A DNA stretch of 64,000 nucleotides from Herbiconiux moechotypicola. GTDB lineage: Bacteria; Actinomycetota; Actinomycetes; Actinomycetales; Microbacteriaceae. The first letter of the stretch is position 1, and every line of letters starts with the position of its first letter. The position numbers and the translations under genes are program-made. The stretch covers positions 162,248 through 226,247 of the forward strand of contig NZ_JANLCN010000007.1 of assembly GCF_024979255.1 (NCBI RefSeq). The letters are read 5' to 3'. The notes under the pieces are model-generated. The model ran no database searches and was not told the DNA's origin. It saw only the letters and a list, made by a program, of their open reading frames with translations. Shown here one piece after another: positions 9,933-17,460 of this stretch.

Positions 9933-11504
9933 TCAGCTCCGTCTGAACTCGCCGTCGACGACGGTGGCGACCGCGCGGCGAGTGAGCAGCTGTTCCGGGG
10001 TCGCCGCCGAGAGGTCTCCGTCGAACACGCTGAGGTCGGCGAGGCGCCCGGGCGCGATGGTGCCCTCGTCATGCTCGACGCCGGCAGCGAGAGCCGCCCC
10101 GACCGTGTAAGCCAGCACGGCCTCGTCCGCCCCCAGGGCCTCGAGGGGCGAGACGGCCTCGCCGCCGCGCGCGGTGCACCGCCGCGACACGGCATCGGCG
10201 AGGATGCCCAGGGGCTCGAAGGGGGCGATCGGGAAGTCGGAGCCGAGCGCCAGCACCGTCCCGCTCGCGGCGAGCGACCGGAGGCGCCAGCCGTGCGAGC
10301 GCCGGTCGCCGAGGCGCCTCGACCAGTTGTCGGAGCCGTCCGCGGCCACGAAGCGGGTGCAGTGGGTGGGCTGCACCGACGCCACGGCACCGCTGCGGCC
10401 GACCGCCGCGACGGCGGCGGGGGAGGTCACCTCGAGATGCTCGATGCGGTGGCGCACCGCGGGATGCGCGGCGTGGGCGCGGGCGATGGTGTCGGCCGCC
10501 CACAGGATCGCTGCATCGCCGATGGCGTGCGTGGCCGTGGGCACGCCGGCGGCGGCCAGGCGCTGCACCACGCGCGCGTACTCCACCGGGTCGCCCCAGG
10601 TGCTGCCGGTCGACTCGCCCCGCAGATCGGGCGACGACAGCCAGGCGGTGCCGTTGTCGACGGTGCCGTCGAGGAAGAGTTTCACACCGTGGTGGTGCCA
10701 GAGCCGTCCCCGCCCGGGCGGTGGGTCGACGGGATCGACCCCCGCGGCGGCCAGCGCGGGGGTGTACCAGCGGTGCAGCTTGAGCCTCAGGGGCAGCCGG
10801 CCGGTGCGTTCGAGCTCGTCGTACTGCTCGGCGGAGTCGCCCAGCGCGTCCATCACGTGGAGTCCCGTCAGGCCGCTCGCGGCCATCGCGGCGAGCACCC
10901 GGCCGAGCCTGTCGGTGCGCGAAGCCGGGTGCTCGGGCGGGATGGCGAGCCTGACGTGGTCCATCGCCTCCTCCTCGACGACCAGTCCGGTGAACGCGCC
11001 CCGCTCATCCCTCACCGCGTGGGCGCCCGAACCGAACGCCGGCATCCGCTCGACTCCGGCCACCCGGACGGCCTCCTCGTCGAGGAGGAGTGCGTGGCAG
11101 TCGAACAGCTGAAGCGCGACCGGCCGGCCGAGACCTCTGAGCACCGCCGAGGTGGGCTGGTCGTCGTCCCAGAGTCCGTACGAGAGGCCCCAGCCCAGCA
11201 GCCACTCACCGGGAGGGATCTCTCGAACCGCGTCGGAGAGCACGGAACGCAGGGCGGCGAGGTCGTCGACGTCGGAGAGGTCGACCCCGCGCTGCAGTCC
11301 GGCGCCCAGCGAGGGGTGGCTGTGGGCATCGGTGAAGCCCGGATACACGTGGCCGCCGAGCTCGATCACCTCGCCGACCGTCGTGCCCACGCGCCGCAGC
11401 TCGCGGTCGCCCACCACGGCGGTGATGCGGTTCTCTCTCACCACGACACCGCGCGCGCCGACGTGGCCGTGCACGGCGTCGGCGACGAAGAGCGTCGCCG
11501 TCAT
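9933..11504 (-). CDS. YtcJ-like amidohydrolase (second of two)
   Basis: A 523-residue metal-dependent hydrolase of the amidohydrolase_3 group. It has the N-terminal composite beta domain, then 'YPGFTDAHSHPSLG' with the HxH metal ligands, 'GTVDNGTAWL', a 'ATHAIGDAAI' histidine strand, 'HRIEHLEV', and a late 'ALGSDFPIAPFEPLGIL' strand with the catalytic aspartate. Likely a cytosolic hydrolase acting on an amide or related C-N bond. ATG at 11504 overlaps the previous gene's stop by ATGA, so it is the last gene of a five-gene operon. It is a clear paralogue of the neighbour upstream, which suggests tandem duplication and related substrates (inference). Confidence 0.9.
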   Translation of the reverse strand: MTATLFVADAVHGHVGARGVVVRENRITAVVGDRELRRVGTTVGEVIELGGHVYPGFTDAHSHPSLGAGLQRGVDLSDVDDLAALRSVLSDAVREIPPGEWLLGWGLSYGLWDDDQPTSAVLRGLGRPVALQLFDCHALLLDEEAVRVAGVERMPAFGSGAHAVRDERGAFTGLVVEEEAMDHVRLAIPPEHPASRTDRLGRVLAAMAASGLTGLHVMDALGDSAEQYDELERTGRLPLRLKLHRWYTPALAAAGVDPVDPPPGRGRLWHHHGVKLFLDGTVDNGTAWLSSPDLRGESTGSTWGDPVEYARVVQRLAAAGVPTATHAIGDAAILWAADTIARAHAAHPAVRHRIEHLEVTSPAAVAAVGRSGAVASVQPTHCTRFVAADGSDNWSRRLGDRRSHGWRLRSLAASGTVLALGSDFPIAPFEPLGILADAVSRRCTARGGEAVSPLEALGADEAVLAYTVGAALAAGVEHDEGTIAPGRLADLSVFDGDLSAATPEQLLTRRAVATVVDGEFRRS

Positions 11505-13156
11505 GCCCCGCCGCCCGCGACCCGACGCATCCGGCCCCCCACCCAGGTGGCGAGCACCGTCACCCGCTGCAGCTCGTCGACGGTCATCGTGAGCGGGTCT
11601 CCCTCGACGAGCGTGAGGTCGGCCGAGAGACCGGGCTCGATGCGCCCGGTGTGCTCGCCGTCGCCCCGCACGATCGCCGAGGTCGAGGTGTAGCCGCGCA
11701 GCGCGGTCCAGCGGTCGATCGACTGGTCGGGCACGGCCACGCGCCCGTCGTCCAGGGTTCTCGCGGCACGGGCCACCGCCGCGGCGAAGCCCTTGAACGG
11801 GTCGAAGTCGGCCACGGGCCAGTCCGAGCCCAGCACCACGGGCACTCCCGCCTCGACCAGTGAGCGGATCGGGATCGCCCGCGCGGCCCTCTCCGCACCG
11901 AGCCGCACCGACCAGGAGTCGCGGCCGTCGGGGTGCAGGTGCAGGGCGTGGATGGGCTGCACACTCGCGACGACGCCGAGCTCGGCCATCCGCGCGATCG
12001 TGGCCTCCGGCAGCGTCTCGATGTGCTCGATGCGGTGAGTGGCGCTGCGACGGAGCTCCTCCGGTAGCGTGGCGAGTGTCTCGAGGGCGAACTCGACGGC
12101 GCGGTCGCCGATGGCGTGCGTCGCGGTGGGGATGCCCTGCCGGGCGAAGTGCAGAACCACGCGCTGGTACTCCTCGGGCGGCAGCCACAGCGGCCGGGTG
12201 CTCTCCCCGAGGAGGTCGGGATGCTCGAGCCACGCCGTGCCCCCTTCCACCGTTCCGTCGAGCATGAGCTTCACGCCCTCCACCCGCCAGCGCCGTCCGC
12301 CGGTGCCCTGCAGGCGCACCCAGCGCGCGAGCTCGGAGTCGGTGACGCCCGGCTGGATCAGGGGCGAGAACCGCACCGTGAGCGGGAGCTCTCCCACACG
12401 CTCCAGCTCGGTACAGAGCTCGAACGGGTCGCCGTTGGCGTCGAGCACCTGCAGCGAAGTGAGCCCGCGGTCGGCCATGGAGTCGAACAGGCGGCCGAGC
12501 CGCCCGGCGCGCTCGGAGAGGGAACCCCGATGGATGTGGCTCTCGAGTCGGGCCATCGCCTCCATCTCGAGCAGGTGCCCGGTCGGTCGCCCGTCGGCGC
12601 CGACGACGATCTGCGACGCCCCGGCGAACTCCTCCGCGCCCGTGATGCCGGCCACGGCGAGGGCTGCGTCGTTGGCGAGCCCGGAGTGGCCGTCGCGAAA
12701 GCGGAGGTAGAGCGGCCGGCCCGCAGCCACGTCGTCGAACACCCGGCCGGCGATGTCGCTCTGGTCGGTGAACACGTCGGCCGTGAGGCCCCAGCCGAGC
12801 ACCCAGGTACCGGAGGGCGCGCCGGAGGCGCCGTCGGCGGGCAAATCCGCCCGCAGCAGGGCCTTCGCCTGGTCGAGGTCTCCCGCCTGCAGCAGGATGG
12901 TGCCCGCGGTCATCTCGAGACCCCACACCGGGTGGCAGTGGCCGTCGCTCCACCCCGGCATGAGGGTGGCACCCGGGAAGGTCAGTCTCTCGGTGCGCGA
13001 GTCGACGAAGGCGCTGACGGCGTCGGCGTCGCCGACGGCCAGGATCCGGTCGCCGGCGATCGCCACGTGGGTGGGCTCCGATCCGTCTCCGCTGCCGTCG
13101 GGCCCGGTGAGGGTGTGCACGCGGGCGGCCTCGATCACGAGCTCGGCGGCGGTCAC
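11501..13156 (-). CDS. YtcJ-like amidohydrolase (first of two)
   Basis: A 551-residue amidohydrolase_3 family enzyme. Metal ligands are seen in 'MPGWSDGHCHPVWG' (HxH). Other family blocks are 'GTVEGGTAWLEHPDLLGEST', 'THAIGDRAVEFALETL', 'HRIEHIETLPEATI' and 'LGSDWPVADFDPFKGFA' with the late aspartate. No signal peptide, so cytosolic. GTG at 13156 overlaps the permease stop by GTGA; reading upstream in the same frame gives only permease-antisense residues. Presence behind a complete importer suggests it acts on the imported compound (inference). The exact substrate cannot be inferred from sequence. Confidence 0.9.
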   Translation of the reverse strand: MTAAELVIEAARVHTLTGPDGSGDGSEPTHVAIAGDRILAVGDADAVSAFVDSRTERLTFPGATLMPGWSDGHCHPVWGLEMTAGTILLQAGDLDQAKALLRADLPADGASGAPSGTWVLGWGLTADVFTDQSDIAGRVFDDVAAGRPLYLRFRDGHSGLANDAALAVAGITGAEEFAGASQIVVGADGRPTGHLLEMEAMARLESHIHRGSLSERAGRLGRLFDSMADRGLTSLQVLDANGDPFELCTELERVGELPLTVRFSPLIQPGVTDSELARWVRLQGTGGRRWRVEGVKLMLDGTVEGGTAWLEHPDLLGESTRPLWLPPEEYQRVVLHFARQGIPTATHAIGDRAVEFALETLATLPEELRRSATHRIEHIETLPEATIARMAELGVVASVQPIHALHLHPDGRDSWSVRLGAERAARAIPIRSLVEAGVPVVLGSDWPVADFDPFKGFAAAVARAARTLDDGRVAVPDQSIDRWTALRGYTSTSAIVRGDGEHTGRIEPGLSADLTLVEGDPLTMTVDELQRVTVLATWVGGRMRRVAGGGA

Positions 13157-14187
13157 GAGGTTGCTCCCGAGGTGGTGCCCGACCCTGTCGACGCGGTCGG
13201 CGAGGGGGACTTCGGCGTGCGCATCCGGCTCCACGACGAGCGCACGACCTTCTGCACGGTGGAGTCGAGCGCCACGGCGATCACCAGGGTCGCGCCGATG
13301 AGCACGGTCTGCAGAAAGGGCGGCGCCTGGAGGAAGGCCAGCCCGTTGCGCAGCACCCGGAGGAACAGCACGCCCCCGATCACGCCGCTGATGCGCCCGA
13401 TGCCCCCGGCGATGGCCACACCGCCGAGCAGCACCACCGTGAGCGCGTCGAGCTCGAGACCGGTGCCGACCGTGGGGCTGGCGCTCTGCACCTTCGCCGA
13501 GAGGAGGATGCCGGCGAGGGCGGCGCCGAAGCCGGTGGCAACGAACAGCAGGCACTGCACCCGCTGCACCGGCACGCCCATGAGGATCGCCGCCCGGCGG
13601 TTGCCTCCCGTGGCGAACACCTGCTTGCCGAACGCGGTGTGGTCGAGCACCCACCAGGCCAAGGCCACCGCGACCACCAGGATGAGGAGGGTGAGCGGGA
13701 ACGGGCCGATCCGGGCGGAGGCCAGGGCTGCGAACTCCCCGGGCAGGTCGCGGCCGCTGATGCCGCGCCCGCCCGACAACAGGAGGGCGAGCCCGCCCCA
13801 GATGCTGAGGAAGCCGAGGGTCACGACGAAGGAGTTGAAGCCGAGGTAGGCCACGAGCACACCGTTGACGAGGCCGGCGGCCGCCCCGACGAGGAGGCCC
13901 GCGGTCAGACCCAGCCAGAACGATCCGGTCGCCTGCATGCACAGCGCGGCGGAGACCGCGGCCAGCGACGCGATCGAACCCACCGAGAAGTCGATCGAGC
14001 CCGAGATGACCAGGAGTGCCAGCGGGAGGGCGACCAGGGCCAGTTCGACCGACTGGCCGAGGATGTTGGAGACGTTGGACAGGCTCGCGAAGTTGGGGTT
14101 CGCCAGCGCGAACCCGGCGAACAGGATCGCGAGGGCGATGAAGATGCCGTTCTGCGCGAGCAGGAGTTTGGCGCGTTGGATGGTCAC
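13153..14187 (-). CDS. RbsC-type ABC transporter permease
   Basis: A 344-residue inner-membrane protein with about nine hydrophobic helices. Family blocks include 'LPLALLVISGSIDFSVGSIASLAAVSAAL', 'GLVNGVLVAYLGFNSFVVTLGFLSIWGGLALLL', 'FATGGNRRAAILMGVPVQRV' and 'LGGVAIAGGIGRISGVIGGVL'. These are those of the branched/ribose-type permeases (BPD_transp_2) that carry monosaccharides, autoinducer-2 or nucleosides. GTG start at 14187 overlaps the ATPase stop by GTGA. Only one permease is present, so it would form a homodimer. Substrate unknown. Confidence 0.92.
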   Translation of the reverse strand: MTIQRAKLLLAQNGIFIALAILFAGFALANPNFASLSNVSNILGQSVELALVALPLALLVISGSIDFSVGSIASLAAVSAALCMQATGSFWLGLTAGLLVGAAAGLVNGVLVAYLGFNSFVVTLGFLSIWGGLALLLSGGRGISGRDLPGEFAALASARIGPFPLTLLILVVAVALAWWVLDHTAFGKQVFATGGNRRAAILMGVPVQRVQCLLFVATGFGAALAGILLSAKVQSASPTVGTGLELDALTVVLLGGVAIAGGIGRISGVIGGVLFLRVLRNGLAFLQAPPFLQTVLIGATLVIAVALDSTVQKVVRSSWSRMRTPKSPSPTASTGSGTTSGATS

Positions 14188-15710
14188 GGCCGGATGGCCT
14201 CCGATTCGGTGTGAGGTGCGGGGGTAGGGCGGCCCGAGCCGGGCGTGTGCCGGTCTGCGAGGGCGAGGAGGGTGGAGAGCAGCTCGGCGCCGAAGCGCGG
14301 ACTCCTGGCCACGGGGATGCTCTGGCCGTCGTGCAGCACGAGGGCGCGGTCGCAGAGCTGAGCGATCTCGTCGCCCTCGGCCGAGGCCACGACCACCGCG
14401 CATCCGCATGCCGCCATCTGGCGCACCACTCGGGTGATGTCGCGCTTGGCCGAGATGTCGACCCCCTGGGTGGGCTGCTGCAGCAGCAGCACCGAGGGTG
14501 ACTCCACGGAGAGCCAGCGGGCGAGCAGGTGCTTCTGGCGGTTGCCGCCGCTGAAGGCGGAGAGGGGGCTCGACCCCGGCGGTCCGTGCACGGCGAACTC
14601 CCGGCGGGCGGCCGCGTAGCTGTCGCCGCCGGTCGAGGCCGTCGTCCACCACCCGCGCGTTCCGAACCGCGGCAGCCAGGGGATGAGGACGTTGTCCTGG
14701 GCGGCCATCCCGGCGACGAGGCCGTCGCGCTCCCGGTCGGCGGGCACCGCGTAGACACCGTGGGCGATCGCGTCGGCGGGGCCGTCGAGGCGCAGGTCGG
14801 CGCCGTCCAGGCGGATGGTCGGGCCGAGGCGGCCACCGGCGGTGATCGAGTCGAGCAGGGTGAACTGTTCTCCCGCCGCCATGCCGTAGAGCCCGACGAC
14901 CTCGCCGCCGCGCACCGAGAACGCGCCGGCGTCGAGCACCTCGGCTCCGGGCTCGGGCGTCTCGAACTCGAGCTCGTCGTCGTCGGGAGCCAGCGCGTGG
15001 GCGATCGCCTCCGCCGTGAGCCCCTCGAGCGGGCGGTCGAGCACGAGGCCGCCACCGCGCAGCACCATCACCCGGGTGCAAATCTCGACCACGTCGGGCA
15101 GGCGGTGCGACACGTAGACCACCGCGGCGCCCTCGGCGGCGAGCTCCTGCACCAGTTCGTGCAGGGCCTGGGTCTCGGCGTGGCCGAGTGCGGCGGTCGG
15201 CTCGTCGAGCAGCAGCAGCCGGGTGTGAGAGCTCATCAGCCCCCTGGCCAGCTCGAGCATCTGCCGCTCGCCGATGGCGAGGGCGGCGACGGCGAGATCG
15301 AGCGGCGCGTCGAGCCCGACGCGCGTGACCGCGGCCTCGGCGCGGGCCCGCAGCTCGCGCCGCGAGCCGGAGCGCGGCAGGCCGAGTACGAGGTTGTCGA
15401 GCACGGTGAGGCCCGGGATGAGCGCGGGGTCCTGGTGGATCACCGTGATGCCGGCGGCCAGCGCCGCGGCGGGGGTGAGCGCTCGGCCGATCTCCTCGCC
15501 CCCGAAGCGGAGGGAGCCGTCGGTCGCGTGCGCGATGCCGCTGACGAGGTTGAGGAGGGTGCTCTTGCCGGCGCCGTTGTGGCCGAGCAGACCCACGATC
15601 TCGCCGGGGTGCACGACGGCGTCGATGTCGGTCAGCGCCCGGGTGGGGCCGAAGGACATCCCCACTCCCCGGAGTTCGAGGAGTGGGGATGTCGAGTGGA
15701 GTGCGGTCAT
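14184..15710 (-). CDS. RbsA-type double ATP-binding protein of an ABC importer
   Basis: A 508-residue protein with two ATPase halves. The first half has a full Walker A ('GHNGAGKSTLLNLVSG'), signature 'AIGERQMLELARGLM' and Walker B 'LLLLDEPTAALG'. The second half has a degenerate Walker A ('GLYGMAAGEQFTLLDSI') but keeps 'FSGGNRQKHLLARWL' and 'VLLLQQPTQGVDI', as is normal for RbsA/MglA proteins. The start ATG at 15710 gives 'MTALHSTSPLLELRGVGMSFG'. It lies 14 bases after the binding-protein gene and overlaps the permease by 4 bases. It energises the permease encoded next. Confidence 0.93.
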   Translation of the reverse strand: MTALHSTSPLLELRGVGMSFGPTRALTDIDAVVHPGEIVGLLGHNGAGKSTLLNLVSGIAHATDGSLRFGGEEIGRALTPAAALAAGITVIHQDPALIPGLTVLDNLVLGLPRSGSRRELRARAEAAVTRVGLDAPLDLAVAALAIGERQMLELARGLMSSHTRLLLLDEPTAALGHAETQALHELVQELAAEGAAVVYVSHRLPDVVEICTRVMVLRGGGLVLDRPLEGLTAEAIAHALAPDDDELEFETPEPGAEVLDAGAFSVRGGEVVGLYGMAAGEQFTLLDSITAGGRLGPTIRLDGADLRLDGPADAIAHGVYAVPADRERDGLVAGMAAQDNVLIPWLPRFGTRGWWTTASTGGDSYAAARREFAVHGPPGSSPLSAFSGGNRQKHLLARWLSVESPSVLLLQQPTQGVDISAKRDITRVVRQMAACGCAVVVASAEGDEIAQLCDRALVLHDGQSIPVARSPRFGAELLSTLLALADRHTPGSGRPTPAPHTESEAIRP

Positions 15711-15724
15711 CGGTGGAGCTGCGC

Positions 15725-16696
15725 TCAGCCCGCGAACTCGGCCGCGTTGTCGGCGGTCACCCGGCGCTGCACGAGCTCGCCGTCCTGCGGCTCGCCCTCG
15801 GCTGCGGCGATCAGCAGCTCGGCGCTGAGCGCGGCGATGTCGGCCGCGGTCGCGCCGTAGGAGACTCGCCAGAAGGTGTCGGGGTCGGCGAGCACCTGCG
15901 CCACCTGGGTGTCGACGTCGAGGTTCGCCAGGAGGGTGTCCTCCGCGGTCTCCGAGACGCCGGAGTCGAGCAGCGCCTGGTAGGCGCCGAGGCCGCTGGC
16001 GGCGTCGAACGCGAGCCAGACCTTCGTGTCGGGCGCCGCGGCGAGTGCGTTCTGCACGCCCGAGTAGCCGTCGTCGAGCGTGGGCGCGACGACCTCGTTC
16101 ACGACGGCGTTCGGCACCACCGAGAGCAGGCCCTCGGAGAGCCCTGTGGAGCGCTCGCGGCCGAAGTCGTTGTCCCAGTAGCCGAGCAGGGTCACCGGCA
16201 CGGCGGCGTCGGTGCCGTAGGTCTCGGCGACCCACTCGCCGGCGTCGACGCCCACCTGGTAGCCGTCGGCGTATCCGTCGGAGAGCAGCACGCCGGCGGT
16301 GCCCTCCCAGGGCAGGGTGTAGCCGAGCACCGGGATGCCGGCGGCGTTCGCCTCGGCGGTGACGGGCACGAGGGCGTCGGCCGCGGCCGGGTAGCCCATG
16401 ATGGCCTTCACGTCGCCGCGCTGTATCCAGGCCTGCCAGTCGCTCACCTGCACCTGCGAGTTGAGGTTCGGGTCGTCGGAGACGAACTCGTAGCCGGCCT
16501 CGGCGACGAGTGCGGGCATCAGCTCGAGCACCTCGCTCCAGATCGGCACCTGGGAGGGGGCGGGGAAGCTGAGGGCGACGGCCCCGCGGGACTCGGTGGA
16601 CGTCGGCTCGGCCGAGCCTCCGCTCGCGCAGGCGGTGAGGGTGAGTGCGAGGGCGGCGGTGGCCGCCGCGGCCCAGACGGTTCGCTGTCGTGCCAT
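15725..16696 (-). CDS. Substrate-binding lipoprotein of a sugar-type ABC importer
   Basis: A 323-residue exported protein. The signal peptide ends in LTAC with Cys23 as the lipidation site. The mature part looks like the periplasmic-binding-protein family 4 (sugar-binding, LacI-like fold): 'WIQRGDVKAIMGYPAAADALVPVTAEANAAGIPVLGYTLPW' and 'NALAAAPDTKVWLAFDAASGLGAYQALLDSG' are typical. First gene of the five-gene operon, transcribed away from the TetR gene. The substrate is unknown; the company of two amidohydrolases suggests a compound with a hydrolysable C-N bond rather than a simple sugar (inference). Confidence 0.88.
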   Translation of the reverse strand: MARQRTVWAAAATAALALTLTACASGGSAEPTSTESRGAVALSFPAPSQVPIWSEVLELMPALVAEAGYEFVSDDPNLNSQVQVSDWQAWIQRGDVKAIMGYPAAADALVPVTAEANAAGIPVLGYTLPWEGTAGVLLSDGYADGYQVGVDAGEWVAETYGTDAAVPVTLLGYWDNDFGRERSTGLSEGLLSVVPNAVVNEVVAPTLDDGYSGVQNALAAAPDTKVWLAFDAASGLGAYQALLDSGVSETAEDTLLANLDVDTQVAQVLADPDTFWRVSYGATAADIAALSAELLIAAAEGEPQDGELVQRRVTADNAAEFAG

Positions 16697-16755
16697 GGGA
16701 TGGTCTCTTCTCTGTGTTCGGGATCGGGGGAGTGGTGCAGGTCAGTTGTAGACTA

Positions 16756-16780
16756 AAACGAATACGATTCGCAATCGTTT
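16756..16780. promoter_or_regulatory. Palindromic operator between TetR gene and ABC/amidohydrolase operon
   Basis: AAACGA (16756-16761) and TCGTTT (16775-16780) form the arms of a 25-bp palindrome, and CGAAT-ACG-ATTCG (16759-16771) is a second palindrome nested inside. It is AT-richer than its surroundings and lies in the 117-base gap between divergent start codons, as expected for a TetR-family operator. Confidence 0.65.
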
Positions 16781-16813
16781 AACATAGACTTAACACGACG
16801 AGAGGAGTGCCGG

Positions 16814-17425
16814 GTGAGGGCACGAGCAGGCCGGCCGAGCACGCCCAGGCTGTCGCTGGAGCAGATCGAGCGTGCGGCTCTCGAACTGATCGACGAGACC
16901 GGCGACCTGCAGATGACGGCGCTGGCCGAGCGGCTCCACGTCGCGCCCTCGTCGCTCTACAACCACGTCTCAGGGTTGAACGGCGTGCTCGAGCTCATCC
17001 GTCGCGGCATGACCAAGAAGGTGCAGATGCCGGTCGCGAGAGAGGACTGGCGGGAGTCGGTGCGGTCGCTGCTGGTGACCCTCACCGAGCTCTATTCCGC
17101 GCATCCGAACGCCTTGCCCATGCTGTTCCGCAACCGCATCGAGAGCGTCGAGGTGCTGAGCATCTACGACGAGTTCATGAACGGTCTGCTCGACGCGGGC
17201 TTCTCGGACGAGTCGCTCATGTCGATCGTCATGCTCGTCGACGGGCTCGCGATGGGGCTGGCCACCGGCCTGCAGGAGCCGGTGCTCACGACCGAGCAGT
17301 CCGTCGAGCTCCCCGCCCTGTCGAGGTCGATCGCCGGTGGCGGCTACGACCGCGAGCGGGCGCTCGCACTGAGCATCGACGTGGTGGTCGGTGGACTTGA
17401 GGCGATGCTGCGCGCTCGCGACTGA
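16814..17425 (+). CDS. TetR-family transcriptional regulator
   Basis: A 203-residue regulator. Residues 12-60 form the TetR helix-turn-helix ('SLEQIERAALELIDETGDLQMTALAERLHVAPSSLYNHV'). The C-terminal helical ligand domain is short and resembles the TetR_C class with 'GLAMGLATGLQEP'. Start is GTG at 16814, with AGAGGAG about 6 bases upstream. It is divergent from the ABC/amidohydrolase operon and the intervening palindrome is a natural operator, so it is probably the local repressor whose inducer is the transported compound or a product of it (inference). Confidence 0.9.
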   Translation: MRARAGRPSTPRLSLEQIERAALELIDETGDLQMTALAERLHVAPSSLYNHVSGLNGVLELIRRGMTKKVQMPVAREDWRESVRSLLVTLTELYSAHPNALPMLFRNRIESVEVLSIYDEFMNGLLDAGFSDESLMSIVMLVDGLAMGLATGLQEPVLTTEQSVELPALSRSIAGGGYDRERALALSIDVVVGGLEAMLRARD

Positions 17426-17460
17426 CGTGCGGCCGACCGAGCCGTCAGGTGCTCAGCCCG

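Noticed and set aside
13157..15055. Single 1184-codon frame spanning the permease and ATPase region on the minus strand
   Set aside because: Only the part after GTG 13156 has amidohydrolase motifs; the rest is an out-of-frame reading of the permease and ATPase genes.
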